Below, one piece after another: positions 41,945 through 50,333 of a stretch of DNA of 64,000 bases. Within the stretch, counting starts at the first letter, position 1, and each line of letters opens with the position of its first letter. Under the pieces are notes generated by a model that worked only from the letters and a program-made list of their open reading frames with translations, was not told the DNA's origin and did not search any database. Both the position numbers and the translations under genes were made by a program. This DNA is from Hydrogenophaga sp. RAC07. Lineage in GTDB: Bacteria; Pseudomonadota; Gammaproteobacteria; Burkholderiales; Burkholderiaceae_C. The stretch is taken from the NCBI RefSeq assembly GCF_001713375.1, contig NZ_CP016449.1:1178001-1242000 (forward strand). Direction: 5' to 3'.

Positions 41945-42412
41945 ATGAAAGTCAGCGACATCCTTCGCGTCAAGGGCGGCACGCTCTACACCACCCACCC
42001 CCTGGAAACCCTGCAGCGCGCGGTGGAGACCATGTCGCAGTTCGACATTGGTTCGCTCGCGGTGATGGACCACGGCGAGCTGGTGGGCATGCTCACCTTC
42101 CGCGAGATCATCCACACCCTGGCACGCAATGGCGGCGCACTCGGCGAGAAGACCGTGCGCACCGTGATGGACGACCACCCCATGAGCTGCACGCCCGAGA
42201 CCGAGCTGGAGCAGGTGCGCCCCATGATGCTGGAGCGGCATACCCGCTACATGCCGGTGATGGACAACAAGATGCTGATGGGCGTGATCAGCTTCTACGA
42301 CGTGGCCAAGGCGGTGGTGGACAGCCAGAACTTCGAGAACCAGATGCTCAAGGCCTACATCCGCGACTGGCCGGCCGAAGACGAGCCGCAACCCGCCGCC
42401 CGCGCACGCTGA
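41945..42412 (+). CDS. CBS-domain pair protein
   Basis: This 155-residue protein consists of two CBS domains (about residues 1-60 and 75-130), seen as VSDILRVKGG...IGSLAVMDHGELVGMLTFRE and VRTVMDDHPMSCTPETELEQ with MPVMDNKMLMGVISFYDVAK. Stand-alone CBS pairs bind adenosine nucleotides and act as sensors. Partner unknown. A possible -10 (TATATT at 41889-41894) lies upstream, and a strong terminator follows. Confidence 0.88.
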   Translation: MKVSDILRVKGGTLYTTHPLETLQRAVETMSQFDIGSLAVMDHGELVGMLTFREIIHTLARNGGALGEKTVRTVMDDHPMSCTPETELEQVRPMMLERHTRYMPVMDNKMLMGVISFYDVAKAVVDSQNFENQMLKAYIRDWPAEDEPQPAARAR

Positions 42413-42427
42413 ACCGCACAGGCCCCA

Positions 42428-42460
42428 TGAGAAACGCCCCGCAAGCCGGGGCGTTTCTCA
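42428..42460. terminator. Bidirectional terminator between convergent genes
   Basis: Perfect 14-base arms TGAGAAACGCCCCG and CGGGGCGTTTCTCA flank a 5-base loop, between the ends of the CBS and PHA depolymerase genes. Only short T/A runs are present, inside the stem base. Confidence 0.8.
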
Positions 42461-42473
42461 TAGGGCCAAGGGT

Positions 42474-43685
42474 TCAACCCATCGTGGCGTGGATCATGTC
42501 GCGCACGCGTGGGTAGATCTGCTGGTTCCAGCGCCTCCCGCTGAACACGCCGTAGTGGCCCACGCCGGTCTGCACATGGTGCGTCTTGAGGTAAGGGCGC
42601 ACGCTGCTGCACAGGTCTTGCGCCGCCACCGTCTGGCCCACCGCGCAGATGTCGTCGCGCTCGCCTTCGACCGTCATGAGCGCGGTGCGGCGGATGGCGG
42701 CCGGGTTGACCTTGCGCCCGTTCCAGGTGAGTTCACCGCGCGGCAGGTCGTAGGTCTGGAACACCTTGGCCACGGTCTCCAGGTAAAACTCGGCCGGCAG
42801 GTCGTTGACAGCGAGGTATTCCTCGTAGAAATCCTGGATCGCCCGTGCTTCTTCGGTGCGGCCGTGCTCCAGGTGGTCGTAGATGTTTCGGAACGACTGC
42901 TTGTGACGCTCGGGGTTCATGGCCATGAAGGCCGAGAGCTGGATGAAGCCGGGGTAGACGCGGCGCATGAAACCGGCGTGCGGCAGCGGCACGTGGTTGA
43001 TCAGGTTCTTTTCGAACCATTCAATGGGCTTGCTCGTGGCCAACCGGTTGACTTCGGTGGGGTTCACGCGGCAGTCCACCGGGCCGGCCATCAGCGTGAG
43101 GCTGCGCGGCTGCGCGGGGTTGTCGTCTTCGGCCATCACGGCCGTGGCGGCCAGGGCAGCCACGCAGGGCTGGCACACCGCCACCATGTGGCTGCCCGGG
43201 CCAATGGCCTCGGTGAAGCGGATCATGTAGGTGATGTAGTCGTCGAGCGAAAAGCCACCGTGCAGCAGCGACACGTCGCGTGCGTTGTGCCAGTCGGTGA
43301 TGTACACGTCGTGGTCCTGCAGCAGGGTGCGCGCGGTCTCGCGCAGCAGGGTGGCAAAGTGGCCGGAAAGCGGCGCCACCAGCAACACCGGCGGCTGCGG
43401 CTCCACACCGTCTTTGCGAAAGTGCAGCAGCGTGCCGAAGGGCAGGGTGAGCACGACCTCTTCGGTCACGGGTACGGCCCTGTCGCCCACCATCACCTCG
43501 CCGATGTTGTAGGGCGGACGCGAGTGGGTGAGGCGCAGTCGGGAGATCACGTCGCAGGCGGACGCCACCTTGCGCACCACGCTGCGTTCGGTGTCCTGCA
43601 ACCACAGCGAGGCACTCAGGTGCTGGGCCATGAGTCGCAACGGCGAAAGCAGGTCGGACTGGGTCTGGTAGGCCTGGTACAGCAT
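42474..43685 (-). CDS. phaZ: Intracellular polyhydroxyalkanoate depolymerase
   Basis: This 403-residue protein mobilises stored PHA. It begins MLYQAYQTQSDLLSPLRLMA, the typical start of intracellular PhaZ of betaproteobacteria. Instead of a Ser lipase box it has C171 in MVAVCQPCVAALAATAVM, matching the catalytic Cys known for the Ralstonia PhaZ1 family. VLLVAPLSGHFATLLRETAR and YITDWHNARDVSLLHGGFSL are further signatures. The start at 43685 avoids 28 in-frame upstream codons that lie in the divergent promoter region. Confidence 0.92.
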   Translation of the reverse strand: MLYQAYQTQSDLLSPLRLMAQHLSASLWLQDTERSVVRKVASACDVISRLRLTHSRPPYNIGEVMVGDRAVPVTEEVVLTLPFGTLLHFRKDGVEPQPPVLLVAPLSGHFATLLRETARTLLQDHDVYITDWHNARDVSLLHGGFSLDDYITYMIRFTEAIGPGSHMVAVCQPCVAALAATAVMAEDDNPAQPRSLTLMAGPVDCRVNPTEVNRLATSKPIEWFEKNLINHVPLPHAGFMRRVYPGFIQLSAFMAMNPERHKQSFRNIYDHLEHGRTEEARAIQDFYEEYLAVNDLPAEFYLETVAKVFQTYDLPRGELTWNGRKVNPAAIRRTALMTVEGERDDICAVGQTVAAQDLCSSVRPYLKTHHVQTGVGHYGVFSGRRWNQQIYPRVRDMIHATMG

Positions 43686-43830
43686 GTCGGGATCCCGAAA
43701 CAAGGTGTTGCCCTGCAGGCAAGGAACGCGCCAACCAGCACTGCACCGGCCCGGTGCGTGGTGTGTCATTTTGGTGGCACAGCCCTTGCTGAGAGCAGGG
43801 TCTACGACGCAGGGTCAACGAGGAGCAGTC

Positions 43831-44487
43831 ATGGCCACAACGGTACTCACGATCAGCAGCAAGAACTACGGCGCCTGGGCCCTGCGCGGCTGGTTGATGG
43901 CGCGCCTGGCCAAGCTGGAGTTCACCGAAAAGATCATTTCCCCCGACGATCCGGCCATGAAAGCCGAGATGTTGCTGCTCTCGGCTTCCATGCGCGTGCC
44001 GGCGCTGGAGCACGACGGCATCCACGTGTGGGACACGCTGGCGATTGGCGAATACCTCAACGAAATCAAACCCAAGGCGGGCCTGCTGCCGGCCGACCGC
44101 GCGGCGCGTGCGCATTGCCGCGCGATCTGCGGCGAGATGCATTCGGGCTTCAGCTCCATGCGCTCGTCCTTGCCGATGAACATCAAGGCGCACTTTCCGA
44201 ATTTCAAACTCTGGTCGCGTGCGCGCACCGACATCGACCGCATCGAGGCGATCTGGACGGAGTGTCTGGAAACGTACGGCGGGCCCTACCTGTTCGGTGC
44301 CAAACCCTGCATGGCGGACGCGATGTTTGCGCCCGTGGTGACGCGTTTCATCACCTACGGGGTGGCGATCGACGAGGTGTGTGTGGCCTACTGCGACACC
44401 ATCATGGCGCTGCCGGCGATGAAGGAGTGGGTGGCGGCTGCGGAGGCTGAGCCGGATGACATCGATGAACTGGATGCTGAATTCTGA
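43831..44487 (+). CDS. Glutathione S-transferase family protein
   Basis: This 218-residue protein has a thioredoxin-like N-terminal domain (LTISSKNYGAWALRGWLMAR, with SASMRVPALEHDGIHVWDTL at the glutathione site) and an all-alpha C-terminal domain (GGPYLFGAKPCMADAMFAPV). It fits the maleylacetoacetate isomerase-like or Yfc-type GSTs. Substrate unknown. ATG 43831 follows an AGGAG site. Confidence 0.9.
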   Translation: MATTVLTISSKNYGAWALRGWLMARLAKLEFTEKIISPDDPAMKAEMLLLSASMRVPALEHDGIHVWDTLAIGEYLNEIKPKAGLLPADRAARAHCRAICGEMHSGFSSMRSSLPMNIKAHFPNFKLWSRARTDIDRIEAIWTECLETYGGPYLFGAKPCMADAMFAPVVTRFITYGVAIDEVCVAYCDTIMALPAMKEWVAAAEAEPDDIDELDAEF

Positions 44488-44489
44488 GC

Positions 44490-44564
44490 CACCCCCGCCG
44501 CGCGGCGCGCGACCCCCTCAAGGGGGCGGCGCCTGCGGCCCGGCAACGCCGGTTCCGCGGCACC
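44490..44564 (-). repeat. Dispersed intergenic repeat, copy 2
   Basis: This is the inverted counterpart of 135-207, with the same order of segments: a GCGG-AACxGGC end, GCCGCAGGxGCCGCCCCCT, a short GGGGGT hairpin and a terminal GCGCG-rich palindrome. It starts 2 bases after the GST gene's stop codon. The two copies differ at a modest number of positions. Confidence 0.75.
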
Positions 44565-44591
44565 TCTGGTCCAAGGCAAATCGCGCCTGCA

Positions 44592-45014
44592 TCATTCCCA
44601 AGGGGTCGGCTTCGGAATCTCGCAAACCGGCTCCACATCCACCGTCTTGAAATCCGCCGGAGAAACGATCTCCAGGTACTCCATGTCCGGCGAATAGTCG
44701 AACAGGTAGTGGCGAATCCCCGGGCGCTGGTGCACGCAGTCGCCGGCTTCGACCAGCGTCACCTGGTCCTCGTACATGAACTTGGCCCAGCCCTTGATCA
44801 TGATCACGATCTGGAAGTCGGCTTCGTGCCGGTGCCAGCCCGTGCCTTCCTCGGGCGGCAGGTTGGCCTTGACCAGGTGCGCGATCACCTGGCCGTGCGT
44901 GGCTGCGGCGATGCCGAGGTCGCGGTAGAGAAAAAAGTCCCGCAAACCACCACCGACCCATGGGTTGTCGGTGCCTTTGACGTGCGAGAACAGGGTGCTG
45001 GTGCGGTCGAGCAT
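44592..45014 (-). CDS. Cupin domain-containing protein
   Basis: This 140-residue small beta-barrel protein has the cupin 1 motif [20 protein letters not shown] and a second motif [20 protein letters not shown] with the usual metal-binding His/Glu pattern (H, H, E, H). It could be a dioxygenase, isomerase or sensor; the reaction is not determined. It is divergent from aroC by about 160 bases. Confidence 0.85.
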   Translation of the reverse strand: MLDRTSTLFSHVKGTDNPWVGGGLRDFFLYRDLGIAAATHGQVIAHLVKANLPPEEGTGWHRHEADFQIVIMIKGWAKFMYEDQVTLVEAGDCVHQRPGIRHYLFDYSPDMEYLEIVSPADFKTVDVEPVCEIPKPTPWE

Positions 45015-45177
45015 GGAACGCTCCTTTCTGGGGCTGCACAGCCATCATTTGCTGCACTGCAGCGCGAAGCACGAAATGTTCCTGTCTCCCGATGGCTCTC
45101 AGACGCGGCATGTCGGGCAGATCACGCACCAGACTGGCCCATCGGCGCACCAGCGTGCCTCAGGGATAATCCAGCGC

Positions 45178-46278
45178 ATGAGCGGCAACACCTTCGGCAC
45201 CCTGTTTTGCGTCACCAACTTTGGTGAATCCCACGGCCCGGCCATTGGCTGTGTGATCGACGGCTGTCCGCCGGGCATGCAACTCAGCGAGGCCGACATC
45301 CAGGTCGAACTGGACCGCCGCCGACCGGGCACCAGCAAATTCGTCACCCAGCGCAACGAACCCGACGCTGTCGAGATCCTCAGCGGCGTGTACGAGGGCA
45401 AGACCACCGGAACACCCATCGCCCTGCTGATCCGCAACACCGACCAGCGCAGCAAGGACTACGGCAACATCGCCCAGACCTTCCGCCCCGGTCACGCCGA
45501 CTACACCTACTGGCAGAAATACGGCATCCGCGATCCGCGCGGTGGGGGTCGCAGCTCGGCGCGCCTGACCGCGCCCACCGTGGCCGCCGGCGCCGTGGCG
45601 CGCAAGTGGCTCAAGGAGAAATTCGGCACCACCTTCCTCGGCTGCATGACGCAGGTGGGCGACGTGGTCATACCGTTCGAGAGCTGGGACCACGTGCCCC
45701 ACAACCCGTTCTTCGCGCCCGTGGCCGACGTGTCCGCGATCGAGGACTACATGAACGCGCTGCGCAAGAGCGGCGACTCGTGTGGCGCGCGCATCCGCGT
45801 GACCGCGCAAGGCATGCCGGTGGGCCTGGGCCAGCCGCTGTACGACCGGCTCGATGCCGACATCGCCTACGCCATGCTTGGTCTCAACGCCGTCAAGGGT
45901 GTGGAGATCGGCGCCGGGTTTGCGAGCGTTTCCGACAAGGGCAGCACCCATGGCGACAGCCTCACGCCCGAAGGCTTCGCTGCCAACAAGGCCGGTGGTG
46001 TGCTGGGCGGCATCAGCACCGGGCAGGACCTGGAGGTGTCGATCGCGATCAAGCCGACCAGCTCCATCCTCATTCCGCGCGAGACCATCGACGTGGCGGG
46101 GGAGTCCACCGAGATCATCACCAAGGGCCGCCACGACCCCTGCGTGGGCATCCGCGCCACGCCGATTGCCGAAGCGCTGCTGGCGCTGGTGGTGATGGAC
46201 CACGCGCTGCGCCACCGCGCGCAGTGCGGCGACGTGCAACTGCCCACGCCCGACATCGCAGCCAAGGCCCGCGGCTGA
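45178..46278 (+). CDS. aroC: Chorismate synthase
   Basis: This 366-residue FMN-dependent enzyme completes the shikimate pathway. Signatures are [55 protein letters not shown] and [22 protein letters not shown] 45178 begins [13 protein letters not shown] hairpin repeat follows, and then an MFS transporter gene. Confidence 0.97.
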   Translation: MSGNTFGTLFCVTNFGESHGPAIGCVIDGCPPGMQLSEADIQVELDRRRPGTSKFVTQRNEPDAVEILSGVYEGKTTGTPIALLIRNTDQRSKDYGNIAQTFRPGHADYTYWQKYGIRDPRGGGRSSARLTAPTVAAGAVARKWLKEKFGTTFLGCMTQVGDVVIPFESWDHVPHNPFFAPVADVSAIEDYMNALRKSGDSCGARIRVTAQGMPVGLGQPLYDRLDADIAYAMLGLNAVKGVEIGAGFASVSDKGSTHGDSLTPEGFAANKAGGVLGGISTGQDLEVSIAIKPTSSILIPRETIDVAGESTEIITKGRHDPCVGIRATPIAEALLALVVMDHALRHRAQCGDVQLPTPDIAAKARG

Positions 46279-46287
46279 GCCCCACGC

Positions 46288-46346
46288 CGTTCGGGCTGAG
46301 CTTGTCGAAGCCCTTGCGAGCCCTTCGACAAGCTCAGGGCGAACGG
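46288..46346. repeat. Dispersed hairpin repeat between aroC and MFS gene
   Basis: A near-perfect inverted repeat has arms of about 26 bases: CGTTCGGGCTGAGCTTGTCG.. at 46288-46313 and ..CTTCGACAAGCTCAGGGCGA at 46320-46346. The TGAGCTTGTCGAAG core is a known repeated motif in many beta- and gammaproteobacterial genomes. It may terminate transcription or stabilise the aroC message. It ends 8 bases before the MFS start. Confidence 0.8.
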
Positions 46347-46354
46347 AAACTCTT

Positions 46355-47530
46355 GTGAGCCAGAAAAAACAGCTGTTTCCGTTCGCCATGCTCAGCGCGA
46401 GCTACTTCGCGCACATCGGTTTCTTCAACCCCTACCTGCCGCTCTGGCTCAAGGAGCTCGGCTTCAGCCTGCTGGCCATCAGCGTGCTGACCTCGGTGCA
46501 GTCGGCCTCGCGCCTGTTTGCGCCGTACCTGTGGGGCTCGCTGAGCGACCGCACCGGCGAGCGCGTGCGGCTGCTGCGCTATGGCGCCACGGCGGCACTC
46601 CTGCTCTCGCTGGGCCTGTGGTTCGACCTCGGTGGTGTGGGCCTGTTCGTGGTGCTGCTGCTCACGTTCACCCACACCAGCGGCATGATGCCCATGAGCG
46701 AGGCCGCGCTGGCGCACCTGGTGAGCCATGGCGGCGCGTTTGACGCCAAACGTTATGGCCGCATCCGCCTGTGGGGCTCGCTGGGTTTTCTCGTGACGGT
46801 GGTGGCCGCGGGTTTCTGGTTCGAGCACTTCGGCCTGGTGCACTTTCCCGCCTGGACGCTTGCCACGCTGGCGGCTGTGACGATCAGCGTGTGGCTCTTG
46901 CCCGACTTTCGCGAACCGGGCCACGCCGTCGAGGCGCAGCCCAGCGTGTGGCCGGTGCTGCGCCAGCCAGCGGTGCGCTGGTTGTTCGCGGCGGTGTTCT
47001 TCCATGTGCTGGCGCACATCTTCATCTACATCTTCTTCTCGCTCTACCTGGACTCGCTGGGCTACAGCAAGATGGTGATCGGCTTGCTGTGGGCGTTGTC
47101 GGTGGTGATCGAGATCGGCTGGTTCTTCACCCAGGGCCGCTGGTTGCCGCGGCTCTCGCTCTCGGCCTGGCTGGTGCTGGCCGCCGCGCTGATGACCTTG
47201 CGCATGGGCCTCACGGCCGGCTTGCCGCTGGTGTGGCCCCTGCTGCTGCTCGCGCAGGCCCTGCATGCCATCACCTTTGCCGCGCACCACACAGTGTGCA
47301 TCGCGCTGGTGTCACACCACTTTCCAGGCCGCTTGCGCGGGCGCGGGCAGGCGCTGTATTCGGTGCTCGGTTATGGCCTGTCGGGGGTCATCGGGGGCAT
47401 CGCGGGCGGTGTGGTGAGTTCCGCCTGGGGGCTGGCCAGCGTGTTCTGGCTGTCCGCGGCTTGCGCCTTGCTGGCCATGGTGTGTGCGCTGCGCCTGTGG
47501 CGTTTGAACCGTCCGGTGGCGAGCGCCTGA
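46355..47530 (+). CDS. MFS transporter (HcaT/LacY-like MFS_1_like family)
   Basis: This 391-residue protein has twelve predicted membrane helices. The N-terminal LSASYFAHIGFFNPYLPLWL and GSLSDRTGERVRLLRYGAT loop are typical of the 3-phenylpropionate permease-like group. It starts with GTG at 46355, directly after the hairpin repeat. The gene ends 3 bases before the stop of the convergent IclR gene. An aromatic acid substrate would suit the neighbouring quinate/shikimate-type genes, but this is inference. Confidence 0.88.
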   Translation: MSQKKQLFPFAMLSASYFAHIGFFNPYLPLWLKELGFSLLAISVLTSVQSASRLFAPYLWGSLSDRTGERVRLLRYGATAALLLSLGLWFDLGGVGLFVVLLLTFTHTSGMMPMSEAALAHLVSHGGAFDAKRYGRIRLWGSLGFLVTVVAAGFWFEHFGLVHFPAWTLATLAAVTISVWLLPDFREPGHAVEAQPSVWPVLRQPAVRWLFAAVFFHVLAHIFIYIFFSLYLDSLGYSKMVIGLLWALSVVIEIGWFFTQGRWLPRLSLSAWLVLAAALMTLRMGLTAGLPLVWPLLLLAQALHAITFAAHHTVCIALVSHHFPGRLRGRGQALYSVLGYGLSGVIGGIAGGVVSSAWGLASVFWLSAACALLAMVCALRLWRLNRPVASA

Positions 47531-47533
47531 GCC

Positions 47534-48319
47534 TCAGAGCAAGGGGCGCAGGCCGCGCGCGGCCTCTTGCAGCGCCGGCAACACCCGCGCCAGCGCGTCG
47601 GCCTGGCTTTCCTGGTTGATCAGCATAGTGATGCTGATGGCGCCGTGCACGCCGTTGTGCCGGTCCAGCAGCGGCACCGCAATGCCGCGCGTGTTCAGCT
47701 CCAGCTGCTGCTCCAGGATGGCCCAACCCTGGCGGCTGAACCGTTGCAGTTCGTCGCGCCAGGCCTGTTGTGTGGCCAGGGTGAAGGGTGTGTATGCCTG
47801 TAGGGTGCGGGCGGCGAGCCAGGCTTCGGAGGTTGTCTCGCCCAGCCCGGCGAGGATGGCCATGCCCGCCGTGGACAACTGGGCCGGCATGCGGGAGCCG
47901 AGGATGTAGCCGGTGTTCATGTGCCGCTGCGCACCGCTGCGCGCGATGTAGACGACCTCCTCGCCGTCGAGCACGCCCAGGTAGGCGATTTCCTGCGTGG
48001 CGCCGGCGATGCGTTGGAGGAATGGGTGAACCAGGCGCGGGAACCGCGCCGATTCCAGGTAAGCGTGGCCCAGACGGAGGATGCGTGGCGTGAGCCAGAA
48101 CAGCTTGCCGTCGGTGCCCACGTAGCCCAGGTGCGCCAAGGTCAGGAGGTAGCGCCGGGCCGCGGTGCGTGTGAGCCCGCAGCGCGCGCCCGCCTGGCTG
48201 GCCGTCAGGCGCGGGTGCTGGTCGTCAAACACCTCGATGATGCCGAGGCCTTTTTCCAGGCCGGCGATCCAGTCGCGTTTGTCCAGCGACGGCGTGGGCG
48301 AGGGCGTGATGATGTCCAT
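47534..48319 (-). CDS. IclR-family transcriptional regulator (PcaR/PobR type)
   Basis: This 261-residue regulator has an N-terminal winged helix (GLEKGLGIIEVFDDQHPRLT, then SQAGARCGLTRTAARRYLLT) and a C-terminal effector domain (RIAGATQEIAYLGVLDGEEV, STAGMAILAGLG). The ARRYLLTLAHLGYVGTDGKL pattern is shared with PcaR, PobR and CatR-type regulators of aromatic catabolism. It is divergent from the HPPD-like and dehydroshikimate dehydratase genes, and two palindromic sites between them match known IclR operators. Effector may be protocatechuate, quinate or shikimate. Confidence 0.9.
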   Translation of the reverse strand: MDIITPSPTPSLDKRDWIAGLEKGLGIIEVFDDQHPRLTASQAGARCGLTRTAARRYLLTLAHLGYVGTDGKLFWLTPRILRLGHAYLESARFPRLVHPFLQRIAGATQEIAYLGVLDGEEVVYIARSGAQRHMNTGYILGSRMPAQLSTAGMAILAGLGETTSEAWLAARTLQAYTPFTLATQQAWRDELQRFSRQGWAILEQQLELNTRGIAVPLLDRHNGVHGAISITMLINQESQADALARVLPALQEAARGLRPLL

Positions 48320-48354
48320 GGGGTAAGGGTGGGGCGGCAGTGGAAAACCCGCAA

Positions 48355-48371
48355 TTCGATCGATGATCGAA
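48355..48371. promoter_or_regulatory. Perfect palindrome, candidate IclR-family operator 1
   Basis: TTCGATC-GAT-GATCGAA has 7-base perfect arms and a 3-base spacer. It lies 36 bases upstream of the iclR start and 130 bases upstream of the HPPD-like start. The TTCGAT half-site is the one used by PcaR-type regulators. Confidence 0.6.
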
Positions 48372-48378
48372 CTGGAAT

Positions 48379-48393
48379 GCGCGATTATCGATC
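48379..48393. promoter_or_regulatory. Candidate PcaR-like operator 2
   Basis: GCGCGATTATCGATC reads on the other strand as GATCGATAATCGCGC. This matches the PcaR site recalled for Pseudomonas (GTTCGATAATCGCAC) at 13 of 15 positions. It lies 7 bases from operator 1, so two dimers could bind side by side. A plausible promoter for the HPPD-like gene (TTGCCT at 48410-48415, TCTACA at 48433-48438, 17-base spacer) lies just downstream, consistent with activation. Confidence 0.6.
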
Positions 48394-48500
48394 ATAGGCA
48401 ACCGCTTGTTTGCCTTTTTCAGGGCTGGTGCTTCTACAGTGCCAAGAGAGTGCGGCCCCTGCATGGGCGGGTGCGCCTGCGCCCCACCCGGAGACCCCGC

Positions 48501-49415
48501 ATGAGTGACCTGCTGCTCAACCCCACCGAGGGCCGAGAGCCCCTGCAAGCTTCTTTCAGTGACGCTGCCAACCCGTTGGGGCTGGATGGCATCGAGTTCA
48601 TCGAATACGCCACCTCGCAGCCGCAGGCCCTGGGCCAGGTGCTGGAAATGATGGGCTTTCGACCGGTGGCACGCCACCGCTCGCGCGAGGTGTTGCTGTA
48701 CCGGCAAGGCGACCTCAACATCGTGGTGAATGCCCATCCGGTGGACGCGCGGGGCGCCGGCCACGGCAGCGGTGTGGCCACGCTCTCGGCCATGGCCTTG
48801 CGGGTGCGCGACGCCGGTGCGGCCTACAAGTGCGTGCTGGAGCGAGGCGCCTGGTCGGTCACCACCCGTGCCGAGGTGATGGAGCTCAACATTCCGGCCA
48901 TCCACGGCGCGGGCAGCAGCCGCATCTACTTCGTGGACCGGTACAAGGAGTTCTCCATCTACAACGTGGACTTTGTGCCCATCCCCTCGGTGGACCAGCA
49001 CCCGCCGGCCACCGCCGGCATCCACTTTTTCGGCGTCGTGCAGTACATCGGGCCCGAGCGCAGCAACGACTGGATTGCGTTCTACAACGAGCTCTTTGGC
49101 GCCGAGCTGATTCCCGATGAACAGCGCTTCGGCATCATGCCCAAGGGCATGTTGTTGCGGGTGCCTGCGCTAGACCCGGCCAACCGGTTCATGCTGCAGT
49201 TGATCGAACCCGAACTCAACGTGGTCGACAGCGACGAGCGCCTGCAACGCATCGGGCTGGGCGTGCCCGACGTGCTGGCCGCGGTGCGGGCGCTGCGCGC
49301 CCTGGGCGTGGAGTTTGTTGAAACCCAGGCGGCGCACACCGAGCAGCGGGGTGCGATCAGCAAGACCTACCTGGGCTCGGTGGTTTTCGAGCTGGTCCAC
49401 AGTGAAAAGGCGTGA
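48501..49415 (+). CDS. HPPD/VOC-family protein, probable partner of 3-dehydroshikimate dehydratase
   Basis: This 304-residue protein has two vicinal-oxygen-chelate repeats like 4-hydroxyphenylpyruvate dioxygenase: GLDGIEFIEYATSQPQALGQ, TAGIHFFGVVQYIG and LQRIGLGVPDVLAAVRALRA. The metal triad looks incomplete: H175 and E297 are present, but the position of the second His (QHIAL in HPPD) reads QRIGL with R250. It is also shorter than HPPD (about 355). It sits 4 bases before a TIM-barrel dehydratase; in Pseudomonas QuiC1 the same two modules are fused. A true HPPD role is therefore doubtful. Confidence 0.8.
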   Translation: MSDLLLNPTEGREPLQASFSDAANPLGLDGIEFIEYATSQPQALGQVLEMMGFRPVARHRSREVLLYRQGDLNIVVNAHPVDARGAGHGSGVATLSAMALRVRDAGAAYKCVLERGAWSVTTRAEVMELNIPAIHGAGSSRIYFVDRYKEFSIYNVDFVPIPSVDQHPPATAGIHFFGVVQYIGPERSNDWIAFYNELFGAELIPDEQRFGIMPKGMLLRVPALDPANRFMLQLIEPELNVVDSDERLQRIGLGVPDVLAAVRALRALGVEFVETQAAHTEQRGAISKTYLGSVVFELVHSEKA

Positions 49416-49419
49416 GGCC

Positions 49420-50331
49420 ATGAACACACACCGCGCTGCGACCGAAGCCATCAGCGGCTTCGGCATGGACACCATCACGCTGGCGGGCCCGCTGGAGGCC
49501 AAGCTCGCCGCCATGAAAGACGCGGGCTTCACGCAGGTGATGCTCAAGGCCAACGATCTGGTGGGGCACCCCGGCGGCCTGGGTGCGGCGTTGCAGGCGG
49601 TGAAGGACAGCGGTCTGCGCGGCACCGGCTTCCAGGTACTGCGCGACTTCGAAGGCCTCTCGGGCCACCTGCACCTCTACAAGGTCGACATCGCCAAGAG
49701 CATGCTCGAGATGTGTGCCGCGCTGGACTGCAAGGTGCTGCTGGCGTGTTCCTCGACCTCGGTGCACGCTTCGCAAGACCTGGATCACATCGCACGCGAC
49801 CTGCGCAAGTTGGCGATGCTGGCGATTCCCTTCGGCATCCGCATCGCTTACGAAGGCCTGTCCTGGGGCCGAACGATCAACGAGTTCACCACCGCGTGGG
49901 ACGTGGTCTGCCGCGCCGATTGCCCCAACCTCGGTCTGGGCATCGATTCGTTTCACATCTTCGCGGCCAAGACCCCGCTGGACGAGATCGACTACCTCGA
50001 TCCTTCCAAGATCTTCCTGGTGCAGCTGGCCGACTTCATGTGGCAAGAGACCAAAACCTTCGAGGAGCGCATGACCACCGCGCGCACCTTCCGTGTGTTT
50101 CCCGGCGAGGGTGTGCACAGCGAACAGCTGGTCGAGCTGGTGCTCAAGCTTGACGCGCTGGGCTACGAAGGCGACTACAGCTTCGAGGTGTTCAACGACG
50201 ACTACCAGCAGATGCCGCTGCCGATGGTGGCCGAGCGCGCGCGCCGCTCGGCGCTGTGGCTGGCCGAGGACGTGATGCGCCGGTCGATGCCGCTGCCCAA
50301 TCAGATGCGCCTGAAGCCAACGCGCGCCTGA
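49420..50331 (+). CDS. 3-dehydroshikimate dehydratase, sugar-phosphate-isomerase-like TIM barrel (QuiC-type)
   Basis: This 303-residue protein has the AP-endonuclease-2/xylose-isomerase-like TIM-barrel fold. Candidate metal ligands are E145 (AYEGLSWG), D176 (GIDSFHI), Q202 (VQLADF) and E256 (YSFEVFND). Their order and the spacing of the first three (31 and 26 residues) match what is recalled for Pseudomonas QuiC1, which turns 3-dehydroshikimate into protocatechuate. It follows the HPPD-like gene by 4 bases, so the pair equals a split QuiC1. Neighbouring dehydroquinase and shikimate dehydrogenase genes support this. Other TIM-barrel isomerases remain possible. Confidence 0.82.
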   Translation: MNTHRAATEAISGFGMDTITLAGPLEAKLAAMKDAGFTQVMLKANDLVGHPGGLGAALQAVKDSGLRGTGFQVLRDFEGLSGHLHLYKVDIAKSMLEMCAALDCKVLLACSSTSVHASQDLDHIARDLRKLAMLAIPFGIRIAYEGLSWGRTINEFTTAWDVVCRADCPNLGLGIDSFHIFAAKTPLDEIDYLDPSKIFLVQLADFMWQETKTFEERMTTARTFRVFPGEGVHSEQLVELVLKLDALGYEGDYSFEVFNDDYQQMPLPMVAERARRSALWLAEDVMRRSMPLPNQMRLKPTRA

Positions 50332-50333
50332 GT

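Noticed and set aside
48501..49415. Calling this gene a true 4-hydroxyphenylpyruvate dioxygenase (hppD)
   Set aside because: It is short, appears to lack one iron-binding His, and its context is dehydroshikimate rather than tyrosine metabolism.
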